Positions 26,783-35,231 are shown, numbered from the stretch's first letter. The stretch: 64,000 bases of DNA from Thermosipho ferrireducens (GCF_017358165.1 NZ_CP071446.1:682001-746000), one strand, 5' to 3'. Notes: generated by a model not told the origin, from the letters alone. Made by a program: numbers and translations.

Positions 26783-26788
26783 ATTATA
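26783..26788 (-). promoter_or_regulatory. Extended -10 element upstream of pheS
   Basis: On the minus strand the sequence reads TGTTATAAT, an extended -10, about 40 bp before the pheS start codon. No good -35 is found at 16-18 bp; that position falls at the edge of repeat cluster R2. This is the likely start of the long minus-strand transcript. Confidence 0.5.
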
Positions 26789-26810
26789 ACATAGATGTGT
26801 TATTATTAAG

Positions 26811-27044
26811 ATTAGCGAGAGTTTGAGAAAAAGATTCCTCACATGCGTTCGGAATGACAGTAAGGGAAAGATCCTTCGCCTTCCCACTCCTCAGGATGAC
26901 AAAGAACAGCGAGGGTTGGCCTCATTATTTCTGTCATTCTGAGCGCGTAGCGCGAAGAATCTTATAAATTAGTGAGGTTGGCAAGGCTTGTTCTGAGCAC
27001 GAAGTGCGAAAGATCCTGCGAGGGTTAATAAGGTTAGTGAAGTT
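26811..27044. repeat. Mosaic intergenic repeat cluster R2
   Basis: The gap between the divergent pheS and M20 genes. It contains AGCGAG-type 9-10 bp units, a module with CATGCGTTCGGAATGACA, one with CACTCCTCAGGATGACA, an opposing module TGTCATTCTGAGCGCG to GAAGAATCTTATAA, and the GTTCTGAGCACGAAGTGCGAAAGATCC variant. No gene is seen in it. Confidence 0.85.
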
Positions 27045-27072
27045 ACAGATTTGTTGTAGGGAGGTAATTAAT

Positions 27073-28176
27073 ATGGATTCTATAGAGCTCAGGCATTTAT
27101 TACATCAAACGCCAGAAATAGCTTTTCATGAATATGAAACTCAAAGGATTTTGATTAACGCACTTAAAGAGATGCAATGTGAAAAATTGACAGTGTATAA
27201 AATAGCCGAGACAGGGGTTATGGCTATTTATAAGAATAAGCCAACTGGTCCGTTTATTCTCTACAGGGCGGATATGGATGGGCTTCCTATTGTGGAAAAA
27301 ACCAATTGGAAGTTTGCATCTAAAAATGGTAATATGCATGCCTGTGGACATGATGTTCATATGGCAGTTGAGTATGAGCTTATTAAAAAGATTATTAATT
27401 CCAATATAGATGAGAATTTTGTATTTGTTTTTCAACCTGCAGAAGAAACAGGTGGAGGAGCAAAGTATGTTCTTGAAGAGCTTGATGAATTACCTGTAAA
27501 ATATGCTGTAGCCTTGCACGTTACAGATGAGTACGAATTCGGCACAATAGCATCGCGCGCTGGTACGTTGTTTGCTTCTGCAACAGAAATTGATATCACA
27601 TTTGTAGGTAAACCAGCACATATTGCTTTTTACAGCGAGGGTATTGATTCTCTGAGAATGGCCTCAGAATTTTTGAGTGTTCATTACAACAAAAATTTTC
27701 AGGAGGATGTTCTTGTTGGATTTGGCAAAATTTCAGGTGGCGATGTTAGAAATATAGTTGCCAGAGAAACAGTTATAATGGGGAGTATTAGAAGTCCTTC
27801 TTTGAATATAACTGAAGAGGTTATATCTGAGATTTCAAAAATAGCGTCACAAATTTCAAAAAAATATTCCGGAGACTTTTCTATTTCCAGGGGAAGTGTT
27901 TATCCACAGGTAGTTGTCGATGAGTCTTTATTAAATAAGTTAAAAAGCGTGTGTAAAAGAAATAATTTTCATTTTGTAGAATGTAATATGAAATTCACAG
28001 GAGAGGATTTTGGATATTTTTCCTTAAAATATCCATCATTATTGTTTTGGGCAGGAGTTTCAAAAGGAGAGAGAAAAGGTTTGCATAACCCGGAATTTTT
28101 ACCGGAGGATGATGTGATAAAACCTCTTGCTGAACTTATGTACAACTTTTTGAAGGAGCTGATGGAGAATGAATGA
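27073..28176 (+). CDS. M20-family amidohydrolase (N-acetyldiaminopimelate deacetylase-like)
   Basis: I start at ATG 27073 (367 residues), which has GGGAGG ideally placed; the frame is open further upstream but only into the repeat. The M20D metal site is present: HACGHDVHMAVEYE (His/Asp-His), VFQPAEETGGGAKYVLEE (Glu-Glu) and a C-terminal GEDFGYF followed by LHNPEF. Members deacetylate N-acyl amino acids. The next gene, overlapping by eight bases, is a diaminopimelate decarboxylase-like enzyme, which favours N-acetyl-LL-diaminopimelate as substrate. A general aminoacylase role is the alternative. Confidence 0.88.
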   Translation: MDSIELRHLLHQTPEIAFHEYETQRILINALKEMQCEKLTVYKIAETGVMAIYKNKPTGPFILYRADMDGLPIVEKTNWKFASKNGNMHACGHDVHMAVEYELIKKIINSNIDENFVFVFQPAEETGGGAKYVLEELDELPVKYAVALHVTDEYEFGTIASRAGTLFASATEIDITFVGKPAHIAFYSEGIDSLRMASEFLSVHYNKNFQEDVLVGFGKISGGDVRNIVARETVIMGSIRSPSLNITEEVISEISKIASQISKKYSGDFSISRGSVYPQVVVDESLLNKLKSVCKRNNFHFVECNMKFTGEDFGYFSLKYPSLLFWAGVSKGERKGLHNPEFLPEDDVIKPLAELMYNFLKELMENE

Positions 28177-29329
28177 GCTCTTAAAAGAAATAGCTAATGA
28201 ATATGGTACACCAGTTTATGTTTATTTTGAATCTGTACTTGAGGAAAGGGCTTTGAGAGTTTTAAAGACATTCGAAGGGGTTAAGTTTTTGCCAACTGTT
28301 GCGGTTAAGGCGAATAACAACCCACATCTTCTTTCTATACTTTCAAATATTGGTTTTGGAGCAGATGTACTGGGAGAGGGAGAGTTATATGCGTGTAAAC
28401 TTGCGGGAATTTCTCCAGAAAAGATTATATGGAATGGAAACGGTAAAACAAAAGAACAACAAAAATATATGGAAGAACAACACATAGGATACGTGAATGT
28501 GGATTCAGTAGAAGAATTTGAAGAGCTCTGGAAAAATTCAGAGACGAATATGGAACTTTTTTTGCGCGTCAATCCAGATGTTGATCCGAAAACACATCCT
28601 TATATTTCCACTGGTTTGAAAATACACAAATTTGGTATGTCGTTTCAACAGGCAGAAGCACTTTTAAGTAAATACAGAGGAAAAATATCTGGCTTTCACA
28701 TACATATAGGTTCGCAAATATTGGAGGTTGCGCCATTTAAAGAAGCGATAGAAAAAACAATCAATCTTGCAAAAAAATATGAAATAAAAAAAATTAACAT
28801 AGGTGGTGGATGGGGAGTACGTTATAAAGAGGAAGAAAAAGAATTGGATTTAGAAAAGTACCGAAAAGTAATAATACCATTGCTTCAGAATTTTGAATTG
28901 GTTTTAAACGAAGTGGGAAGGTTTATTTTCGCACCTGCTGGTGTTCTTTTAACAAAAGTTGTTCGTATTAAAGAAACAGAGTATAAAAATTTTATTGTTG
29001 TTGATACAGGGATGAATCATCTTATAAGGCCTTCATTATACGGAGCATTTCACAAAGTGGAAAATGTAGTATCTAAAAGTACGAAAAAGATAATAGCAGA
29101 TGTTGTTGGCCCTTTGTGTGAAACAGGTGATTTTATAGTTAAAGAGATTACTCTACCAAGACCAGCACCAGGTGACATATTTGTTGTTTACAACGTGGGG
29201 GCATACGGTTATTCTATGGCAAACAATTACAATGGAACACTACGTCCCGCTGAAATTTTAGTGAAAAAAGATGGCAGTTATGAATTAATAAGAAAAAGAG
29301 AGTCAATAGTTGACCTCTACAAATTTTAG
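28169..29329 (+). CDS. lysA: Diaminopimelate decarboxylase-like PLP enzyme
   Basis: A 386-residue fold-type III PLP enzyme: FLPTVAVKANNNPHLLSIL with the PLP lysine (about residue 48), HIHIGSQI, INIGGGWGVRYKEEE, the active-site cysteine segment VVGPLCETGDFI, and YNVGAYGYSMANNYNGTLRPAEIL. This is the LysA pattern, and it decarboxylates meso-diaminopimelate to lysine. It overlaps the M20 gene by eight bases. Its 3' end overlaps the convergent HD gene by 27 bp. Related decarboxylases (e.g. for carboxynorspermidine) differ in the CETGD region, so LysA is preferred. Confidence 0.9.
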   Translation: MNELLKEIANEYGTPVYVYFESVLEERALRVLKTFEGVKFLPTVAVKANNNPHLLSILSNIGFGADVLGEGELYACKLAGISPEKIIWNGNGKTKEQQKYMEEQHIGYVNVDSVEEFEELWKNSETNMELFLRVNPDVDPKTHPYISTGLKIHKFGMSFQQAEALLSKYRGKISGFHIHIGSQILEVAPFKEAIEKTINLAKKYEIKKINIGGGWGVRYKEEEKELDLEKYRKVIIPLLQNFELVLNEVGRFIFAPAGVLLTKVVRIKETEYKNFIVVDTGMNHLIRPSLYGAFHKVENVVSKSTKKIIADVVGPLCETGDFIVKEITLPRPAPGDIFVVYNVGAYGYSMANNYNGTLRPAEILVKKDGSYELIRKRESIVDLYKF

Positions 29330-29902
29330 TTCTTCTTTTAAAAATTCAACATATTTGACTATCATCTTATGTTTGTCGTAAGCTATTAGTTTTGCTGTTT
29401 TTGTGTATAGTCTGGAGTAAAGATTCAGAATTTTTTCTTCAAAATGTTTCAAAATATGTTCAAGACTATGATTAGTTTTTGCAGAATGAGATATTACCCT
29501 GTAGATTCCTATCGCACCAAGTGCATCTATCCTGTCAGCGTCCTGTAAAATTTTCGCTTCAAGAGTTTCTGGAGTCAGATTTTTACGATAGCGATGGACT
29601 TTTATAGCGTAAGTAATATTTTCTATATAAGGATAATTTATACTTTCGAGGAATTTTTCGGCAATTTTGGCTCCTTCTTCTGCGTGATCTATTAATGGGG
29701 TTTCAATTTCCATGGGACGAGCAATGTCGTGAAGATAAGCTGCAGGAATAAGAATATCAAGATTAGCTCCTTCGCTTTTTCCGATATATTTGCAGTATTG
29801 AACAACCCTTAAAATGTGATCCAATCCATGTTCACCGTTTTTTCCCAATTCCTTTTCTACAAATTCTTTGATGATGTTCCATTTTTCTTTTAGATATACC
29901 AT
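29303..29902 (-). CDS. HD-domain phosphohydrolase-like protein
   Basis: A 199-residue protein started at ATG 29902, which has GGGTGAG a few bases upstream; a GTG three codons earlier lacks a site. The HD metal pattern is clear: HGLDHILRVVQYCKYI (His), AAYLHDIARPME (His-Asp), DHAEEGAKIAEKFLE and ILQDADRIDALGAIGIYRV (Asp). It probably hydrolyses a phosphoester of a small nucleotide. It follows the SagB-like gene by 12 bp on the same strand and runs convergently into lysA with a 27-bp overlap. Confidence 0.87.
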   Translation of the reverse strand: MVYLKEKWNIIKEFVEKELGKNGEHGLDHILRVVQYCKYIGKSEGANLDILIPAAYLHDIARPMEIETPLIDHAEEGAKIAEKFLESINYPYIENITYAIKVHRYRKNLTPETLEAKILQDADRIDALGAIGIYRVISHSAKTNHSLEHILKHFEEKILNLYSRLYTKTAKLIAYDKHKMIVKYVEFLKEELKFVEVNY

Positions 29903-29914
29903 TCTTCTCACCCA

Positions 29915-30652
29915 TTATTCATTTATTTTTCCTACAGGTGCAAGATATATTACAAATTCTTCATTTCCATCTACTCCGATTAATTTATCCATGAGCTCCT
30001 GATCGTATGCGCCTATAGCACATGTGCCGCTATTAATGGATTCTGCTGCTAAATACAGGTTCTGACAAACATGCCCTGCATCAAGAGCAATTGCTTTGTA
30101 GGATTCCTGGGCATATCGCCATTCAGTTCTATATGGTATTGCCGTCCATACAAATACAACAGCAGATTCTCCAACAAACTTTTGATTGAGGGTCGCTTCA
30201 ATTACATTGTTTGAAAAATCACCTTCTTTTAGAAGAATTAGCTTGTGTTTTAGAGGAATATATCTGTAAATTCCCTTGTTGAGGTTTTCAATATTGAATA
30301 CTACAAGATATGTTTCAAACGGGTGACGCGCACCAGCAGAAGGGACGTTTCTAAAAGTAGCGATTCCGTTTCTTATTATTTCTTTTACACCTTGAGTTAA
30401 CCAGAGAAGATAGGAAAGCTCTTCAAGATTTAATGGGGTTTTAATAAATTTTCTTCTGCTTCTTCTCTTTTCAATAATATTTTTCAAAGGAACATTTCCG
30501 AATTTTAATGTTTCAGGTTCTGGTAAATCAATTAATTTCGAGTTTTCTGGATAAGGTTTTTCAATTGGAGGATGTGGTATTCCTTTTCTCTGATCAGTTG
30601 TTACGGTTTTAAGAATTTTCCAGTTTGATTTTAAAAAGTCTCTTGTCTTCAT
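29915..30652 (-). CDS. SagB-type nitroreductase-fold oxidoreductase
   Basis: A 245-residue flavoprotein: IIEKRRSRRKFIKTPLNLEELSYLLWLTQGV near the N-terminus, RNVPSAGARHPFETYLVV (FMN-binding), and ALDAGHVCQNLYLAAESINSGTCAIGAYDQELMDKLIGVDGNEEFVIYLAPVG at the C-terminus. This is the SagB/ThcOx pattern. SagB proteins oxidise azolines in azole peptide biosynthesis, but no YcaO protein or precursor peptide lies nearby, and stand-alone SagB-like reductases are common in thermophiles. The substrate is therefore unknown. GGGGAC precedes the ATG. It is probably co-transcribed with the HD gene. Confidence 0.87.
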   Translation of the reverse strand: MKTRDFLKSNWKILKTVTTDQRKGIPHPPIEKPYPENSKLIDLPEPETLKFGNVPLKNIIEKRRSRRKFIKTPLNLEELSYLLWLTQGVKEIIRNGIATFRNVPSAGARHPFETYLVVFNIENLNKGIYRYIPLKHKLILLKEGDFSNNVIEATLNQKFVGESAVVFVWTAIPYRTEWRYAQESYKAIALDAGHVCQNLYLAAESINSGTCAIGAYDQELMDKLIGVDGNEEFVIYLAPVGKINE

Positions 30653-30709
30653 AAAAGTCCCCCCTTTTTTTTGTTCGCATACAAAAATTTTAGCATATTA
30701 TCATGATAA

Positions 30710-31190
30710 AAGCGAGAGTTAGCGAGGTTGGTAACAAAAAATAAGATCCCTCGTCATTACATTCCTCGGGATGACAAAGAAAGGGATTGTCATTCCGAAC
30801 CCGAAAGGTGAGGAATCTTATAGTTAGCGAGTGTTGGCGAGGTTGGCGAGAGTTAGCAAGGTTGGTAAAAAACAAGATCCTTCGCTACGCTCAGGATGAC
30901 AAAAAATGTCATTCCGAGGAGCGCACGCGACGAGGAATCTTATAACTGGCGAGATTAGCAAGGCTTGTCCTAAGCACGGAGTGCAAAGGATCTTGCGAAG
31001 TTGGCAAGATTAGCGAGGGTTGGTAAAAAAGATCCCTTGTCACTTCGTTCCTCGGGATGACAGGAAAAGGTTGTCATTCCGAACCCGAAGGGTGAGGAAT
31101 CTTGTATTTAGCGAGATTAGCGGGTGTTGGCGAGAGTTAGCGAGATTGGTAAAAAGAATAAGGTCCTTTGTCGCTATCGCACCTTAGTAC
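30710..31190. repeat. Mosaic intergenic repeat cluster R3
   Basis: A repeat-filled gap between divergent genes. At about 30743-30823 a module ending CTCGGGATGACA and an opposing module starting TTGTCATTCCGAACCC face each other across roughly ten bases, so some 34 bases on each side can pair into one long imperfect hairpin. A second such pair lies near 31030-31110. Tandem GGCGAGGTT/AGCGAGAGTT units fill the rest. A short open frame crosses the cluster, but it consists only of translated repeat. Confidence 0.87.
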
Positions 31191-31202
31191 GGTATCTTTT
31201 TG

Positions 31203-31279
31203 TTATACTAAGGTTGGTTGTTTTTATGATATAATTATACTAAACAGGATTAGTATAATTGTGATTAGTATAATTATAC
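31203..31279. promoter_or_regulatory. Four-copy TTATACTAA/TTAGTATAA operator-like array
   Basis: The 9-mer occurs as TTATACTAA at 31203-31211 and 31235-31243, and inverted as TTAGTATAA at 31250-31258 and 31265-31273. The last three copies start 15 bp apart. Copies two and three form an 11-bp perfect inverted repeat with a six-base loop (31233-31260), and the last lies in a 12-bp palindrome, GTATAATTATAC (31268-31279). Each inverted copy contains a TATAAT, so operator and -10 overlap. The array ends four bases before the ATPase start codon. Confidence 0.7.
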
Positions 31280-31282
31280 CAG

Positions 31283-32677
31283 ATGGGTGGTGGTATTATT
31301 TTTGTAAATAGATTCGAAGAAAAAGAACTTCTTAATAAAATACTTAACTCTCACAAAAAGGAAGTTTTCATATTGTATGGTAGAAGACGTGTTGGAAAAA
31401 GTGCCTTGTTAAAAGAAGTTTCAAAGAATAAAAAAACTTTGTTTTACACTGCCAGGAAGATATCAAAAGCTGAACAGTTAAATAATTTTTCCAGAAGTGT
31501 TGGTGATTTTTTTAATTTAGGGAATATAAAGTTTGAAAACTGGGAGGATGCATTTAGAATTTTATTTAATTTTTCCAGAAAAGAAAGTATAGTTATTATT
31601 CTCGATGAATTTCAATATCTTGCAGAAAAAAACGATGAAATAATCTCGGTTTTGCAGGTTTTAATAGATGAGTTCGATGATTCTAAGTTCAAACTTATTC
31701 TTTGCGGTTCAAGTATAAGTTTTATGGAAGGGATATTAAGTTATAAAAATCCATTATATGGAAGAAAAACTGGGAATTTAAAATTAAATCCTATCCCATT
31801 TGAACATTTAAAGCTCTTTATACCGGAATATGATTTTCACCAATTGATTGAAACTTATTCAATAATAGGAGGCATACCTTATTATTTAACTCTATGGGAT
31901 GGAAATATAAACTTGTATGCAAATATTGAAAATTTGTTTTTAAAAATCGGTGCGCCGTTGAAAGAAGAACCTTATTTCATTTTGTATCAAGAGTTAAGAG
32001 AACCTGCGGTTTATCAGTCTATACTTGAAGCCCTTGCAAGTGGGAAAAACAAATTAAATGAAATCACATCATTTATAGGAGAAAATGATTCACGAAAACT
32101 ACAACCGTATTTAAAATCACTTATTACCTTAAAATTGGTTAAAAGAATTACTCCTGCACTTCTAAAAAATCCACATAGAACAAAAAATTTTTTATATGTC
32201 ATTGAAGACCAGATGTTTAGGTTCTGGTATAGATATATCTTCCCTTACAAAGAAAGTATAGATTTAAATGAGTATAAAGGTGTCTTGAAATTGATAGAAA
32301 AAGATTTGTCCCAATATGTTTCGTTTGAATTTGAAAAGCAGAGTATAAATTACCTTAAAAAACGTTTTGAACTGCTTGAGGCGGGAAATTATTGGAAAAG
32401 AGATGTTGAAATAGATATGTTGGGTAGAGATAAAAAAGGGAAGCTGTATGCTGCTGAAATAAAATGGCGAAATAAAAAAATGAATGTGAAAGATTTCTAT
32501 AATCTGAAGAGTAAAATAGAAAAGCTACAATTGGATGTGGATTATTTTATTTTGGTTTCAAAAAGAGGGTTTGAAAAGAGCCTTTTTGAAATAGATGAAA
32601 AAATTCATTTTATTGAATTTAGTAAAGAGAAGGGTTGGCAAGAATTGGCGAGTGTTGGCGAAGTTGGTGAGAGTTAG
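31283..32677 (+). CDS. AAA+ ATPase with DUF234-type nuclease-like C-terminus
   Basis: A 464-residue protein. Walker A GRRRVGKSALLKEV lies near residues 34-47, Walker B IVIILDEFQYLAE near 99-111, and sensor LILCGSSISFMEG later. A winged-helix-like segment follows (around 250-290). The C-terminal region EIDMLGRDKKGKLYAAEIKW resembles a PD-(D/E)xK nuclease core. This is the architecture of the archaeal-type ATPase family scattered singly in thermophile genomes. The ATG at 31283 lacks a clean Shine-Dalgarno, and an ATT a few codons in would give the usual MFVNR-like start. The final codons (from about 32633) are translated repeat. Function is unknown, possibly toxin-like or stress-related. Confidence 0.83.
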   Translation: MGGGIIFVNRFEEKELLNKILNSHKKEVFILYGRRRVGKSALLKEVSKNKKTLFYTARKISKAEQLNNFSRSVGDFFNLGNIKFENWEDAFRILFNFSRKESIVIILDEFQYLAEKNDEIISVLQVLIDEFDDSKFKLILCGSSISFMEGILSYKNPLYGRKTGNLKLNPIPFEHLKLFIPEYDFHQLIETYSIIGGIPYYLTLWDGNINLYANIENLFLKIGAPLKEEPYFILYQELREPAVYQSILEALASGKNKLNEITSFIGENDSRKLQPYLKSLITLKLVKRITPALLKNPHRTKNFLYVIEDQMFRFWYRYIFPYKESIDLNEYKGVLKLIEKDLSQYVSFEFEKQSINYLKKRFELLEAGNYWKRDVEIDMLGRDKKGKLYAAEIKWRNKKMNVKDFYNLKSKIEKLQLDVDYFILVSKRGFEKSLFEIDEKIHFIEFSKEKGWQELASVGEVGES

Positions 32678-33125
32678 CAGGTTGGTAAAAAACAAGATCC
32701 TTCGCTACGCTCAGGATGACAAAAAAATGTCATTTCGAGGAGCGTAGAAGGCGAGGAATCTTATAACTGGCGAGGTTAGCAAGGCTTGTCCTGAGCATGG
32801 AGTGCAAAGGATCTTGCGAAGTTGGCGAGATTGGCGAGAATTGGTAAGAAAGATTCCTCGTCACTTCGTTCCTCGGGATGACGAAAAAGGAAAAGTTAGG
32901 AATTTCTCCTTTGTGTCATTCCAAGGAGCAGATGCGACGAGGAATCCACCACCTATGTCATTCCGAACCCGAAGGGTGAGGAATCTTAATTAGCGAGAGT
33001 TGGCAAGGTTGGCAAGATTAGCGAGATTGGCGAAGTTGGTAAAAAGAATAAGATCCTTCGTCGCTGGTGCTCCTCAGGATGACATCCTCCTCGTCATTTC
33101 ATTCCTCGGGATGACAAAAAGCAGA
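32633..33125. repeat. Mosaic intergenic repeat cluster R4
   Basis: It begins inside the 3' end of the ATPase gene and continues to about 100 bp before the hydroxyacid dehydrogenase gene. It carries tandem GGCGAG(A/T)TT-type units, TCATTTCGAGGAGCG and TCATTCCGAACCC modules, opposing CTCAGGATGACA/CTCGGGATGAC modules and the TGTCCTGAGCATGGAGTGC variant. No independent gene is seen. Confidence 0.86.
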
Positions 33126-33174
33126 AGGCAGAGATTTTTTTTAAATGAATTCTCGATGATTTTTGTGAAAGTGT

Positions 33175-33180
33175 TATAAT
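33175..33180 (+). promoter_or_regulatory. Extended -10 element before the hydroxyacid dehydrogenase gene
   Basis: TGTTATAAT (TATAAT at 33175-33180) lies 45 bp upstream of the start codon and just beyond repeat cluster R4. No recognisable -35 hexamer sits at 16-18 bp. This is the probable start of the 33-43 kb plus-strand operon. Confidence 0.55.
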
Positions 33181-33225
33181 TTAACAAAGAAAGGTAATTT
33201 TTATATTAAAAGGAGGAAGGGAGAT

Positions 33226-34179
33226 ATGAAAATTTTTGTGACCTATAGAATACCAGAAGCGGGTATTAAAATGCTTGAAGAAAAATATGATCTGGATGTT
33301 CATAATGGCCCTGATTTTTTAACAAAGGAAGAAATGATGAGACGTGTCGCAGATGCAGATGCAGTAATTACCCAGCTTAGAGATCCTGTGGACAGAGAAT
33401 TTATCGATGCGGGAAAGAATCTGAAAATAATAGCTAATTACGCTGTTGGTTACAATAATATAGATGTTGAGTATGCAAAAGCAAAAGGAATATATGTAAC
33501 AAACACACCGGGAGTTTTAACAGAAGCAACCGCAGATATAGCGTGGGCTCTTATTTTGAGTGTGGCAAGAAAAATAATACCCGCGGATAAGTTTGTAAGG
33601 GAAGGAAAGTTTGCTGGATGGAAACCACAATTATTTTTAGGTTATGAAATACATGGAAAAGTGCTCGGAATAATAGGAATGGGAAGAATAGGTCAGGCGG
33701 TTGCCAGAAGGGCACTTGGTTTTGGCATGAAAATAATATATCATAATCGGAGAAGATTACCAGAGGAAGTGGAAAATATTTATAATGCAAGATATACCGA
33801 TTTAGAAACGCTTTTAAAAGAAGCAGATATTGTTTCTATAAATGTCCCACTTACCAGAGAGACGCATCACTTGCTTAGCAGGGAGAAGTTAGAACTTTTA
33901 AAACCAACAGCAATAATTGTAAATACAGCAAGGGGTCCTGTTGTTGATGAGCAGGCTCTTTATGAAATGCTGAAGGCTGAAAGAATAGCAGGTGCGGGGT
34001 TTGATGTTTATGAAAATGAACCTTTGTTAACCCCAGGTCTTGAAAAATTGGATAATGTGGTTTTGCTTCCTCATATTGGATCTGCTACATACGAAACGCG
34101 TGAAAAAATGTCTGTAATGGTTGCAGAGAATATCATAGCTGCTTTAAATGGGCAGAAACCTGAAAATCTTGTTTGGTAA
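33226..34179 (+). CDS. D-2-hydroxyacid dehydrogenase (glyoxylate/hydroxypyruvate reductase-like)
   Basis: A 317-residue protein with the family architecture: substrate domain, Rossmann motif GIIGMGRIGQAVARRALGFGMKI, and the catalytic Arg (NTARGPVVDE), Glu (YENEPLLTPG) and His (LPHIGSAT). NHRRR-like basic residues after the second strand (YHNRRRLPEE) suggest NADPH preference. The best family match is GyaR-type glyoxylate reductase, which reduces glyoxylate or hydroxypyruvate. AGGAGGAAGGGAG precedes the ATG. murG follows after 17 bp. Confidence 0.9.
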   Translation: MKIFVTYRIPEAGIKMLEEKYDLDVHNGPDFLTKEEMMRRVADADAVITQLRDPVDREFIDAGKNLKIIANYAVGYNNIDVEYAKAKGIYVTNTPGVLTEATADIAWALILSVARKIIPADKFVREGKFAGWKPQLFLGYEIHGKVLGIIGMGRIGQAVARRALGFGMKIIYHNRRRLPEEVENIYNARYTDLETLLKEADIVSINVPLTRETHHLLSREKLELLKPTAIIVNTARGPVVDEQALYEMLKAERIAGAGFDVYENEPLLTPGLEKLDNVVLLPHIGSATYETREKMSVMVAENIIAALNGQKPENLVW

Positions 34180-34196
34180 AGGGCGAGGTGTAATTT

Positions 34197-35231
34197 TTGA
34201 AACTTAGAGTTGCAGTTGCTGGAGGTGTTACTGGCGGGCACCTGTATCCTGCTATTTCCATTCTGGAGCATTTAGAAAAATTTGTTGATGTTGAAGTGTT
34301 GTATTTTTCAGTGAAAGGGAAACTTGAAGAAAGAATTATCCCGAAAATTCATCCTGAATACAGCCTGGAATCTCTGGATGTACAGGGATTAAAGAGGCCG
34401 TTGACGACTTATGAAAATGTCGCAAGGTTATTTAAGATTTTAAAGAGTAAACAAAAGGTTTTAAAAGTTCTCAGGGGTTACAAACCTGATTTTGTAATAG
34501 TTACTGGAGGTTATGTTAGTTATCCTGTGGGAATAGCGGCTCATAAACTAAAAATACCTTTGTTTGTCCAGGAGCAAAATGTTGTTCCCGGATTAAGCAA
34601 TTTGAAGTTGTCAAAATACGCCTCAAAGATATTTTTATCTTTTAAAGACTCCAGAGACTATTTTCCGAAAAAGCTAAGAGATAAATTAATGGTTACGGGA
34701 AATCCTATAAGAATTTCTTCAATGGGTAAGAAGTTGAGTTATGATAAACCTGTGATTTTAATAATAGGTGGTAGTGGTGGGAGTGAATTTTTAAATGAAG
34801 TGGCATGCAAACTGGCAAAGGAACTGAAAAATTCATACATAATTTTATCTTCCGGGGGTAAGAAAGTCCCGTGTAAGAATGGCAATTTAAAGGTTTTGAA
34901 TTATATTGATAATATGGTAGATTATTATAACGTAGCGTCTTGCGTTATTGCCCGAGGTGGTGCAACTACTATAAGTGAGCTGTTGTATTTTGATCTTCCT
35001 TCAGTAATCATTCCATGGGAAGGTTCTACAGAATCTCATCAACTTGAAAATGCCAGACAGATAGAAAAAGAAGGATTGGGAATTGTTGTGAAAGAATCAG
35101 AGTTCTCTTTTGAAAAGATATTGGAAAAGGTAAGAGAATGTGTGAATTTGAATAAAAGAAATGTAAAAAGGAAGATAAATCCAGCAGAAGTTATAGCTCG
35201 TGAAATTATAAGAGAGGTGAAAAGAGTGTGA
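34197..35231 (+). CDS. murG: UDP-GlcNAc:lipid I N-acetylglucosaminyltransferase
   Basis: A 344-residue MurG: GGVTGGHLYPAISI (the N-terminal glycine-rich loop, near residues 8-21), DFVIVTGGYVSYPVGIAA, LFVQEQNVVPGLSN, GNPIR and IIGGSGGSEFLNE, and the C-terminal CVIARGGATTISELLYFDLPSVIIPWEGSTESHQLENA that binds UDP-GlcNAc. It converts lipid I to lipid II on the inner face of the membrane. The start is TTG at 34197 with GAGGTG upstream. It overlaps murC by four bases. Confidence 0.95.
   Translation: MKLRVAVAGGVTGGHLYPAISILEHLEKFVDVEVLYFSVKGKLEERIIPKIHPEYSLESLDVQGLKRPLTTYENVARLFKILKSKQKVLKVLRGYKPDFVIVTGGYVSYPVGIAAHKLKIPLFVQEQNVVPGLSNLKLSKYASKIFLSFKDSRDYFPKKLRDKLMVTGNPIRISSMGKKLSYDKPVILIIGGSGGSEFLNEVACKLAKELKNSYIILSSGGKKVPCKNGNLKVLNYIDNMVDYYNVASCVIARGGATTISELLYFDLPSVIIPWEGSTESHQLENARQIEKEGLGIVVKESEFSFEKILEKVRECVNLNKRNVKRKINPAEVIAREIIREVKRV

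Noticed and set aside
30690-30875. Short open frame in repeat cluster R3
   Set aside because: Its translation is repeat sequence (NLANSRQ, GARRHNDN-like) with no start site; the same pattern appears in every cluster in several frames.
31283-32677. Transposon or IS element around the solitary ATPase
   Set aside because: There are flanking repeats, but they are the same clusters found all over the window, with no terminal inverted repeats at the gene boundaries and no transposase.
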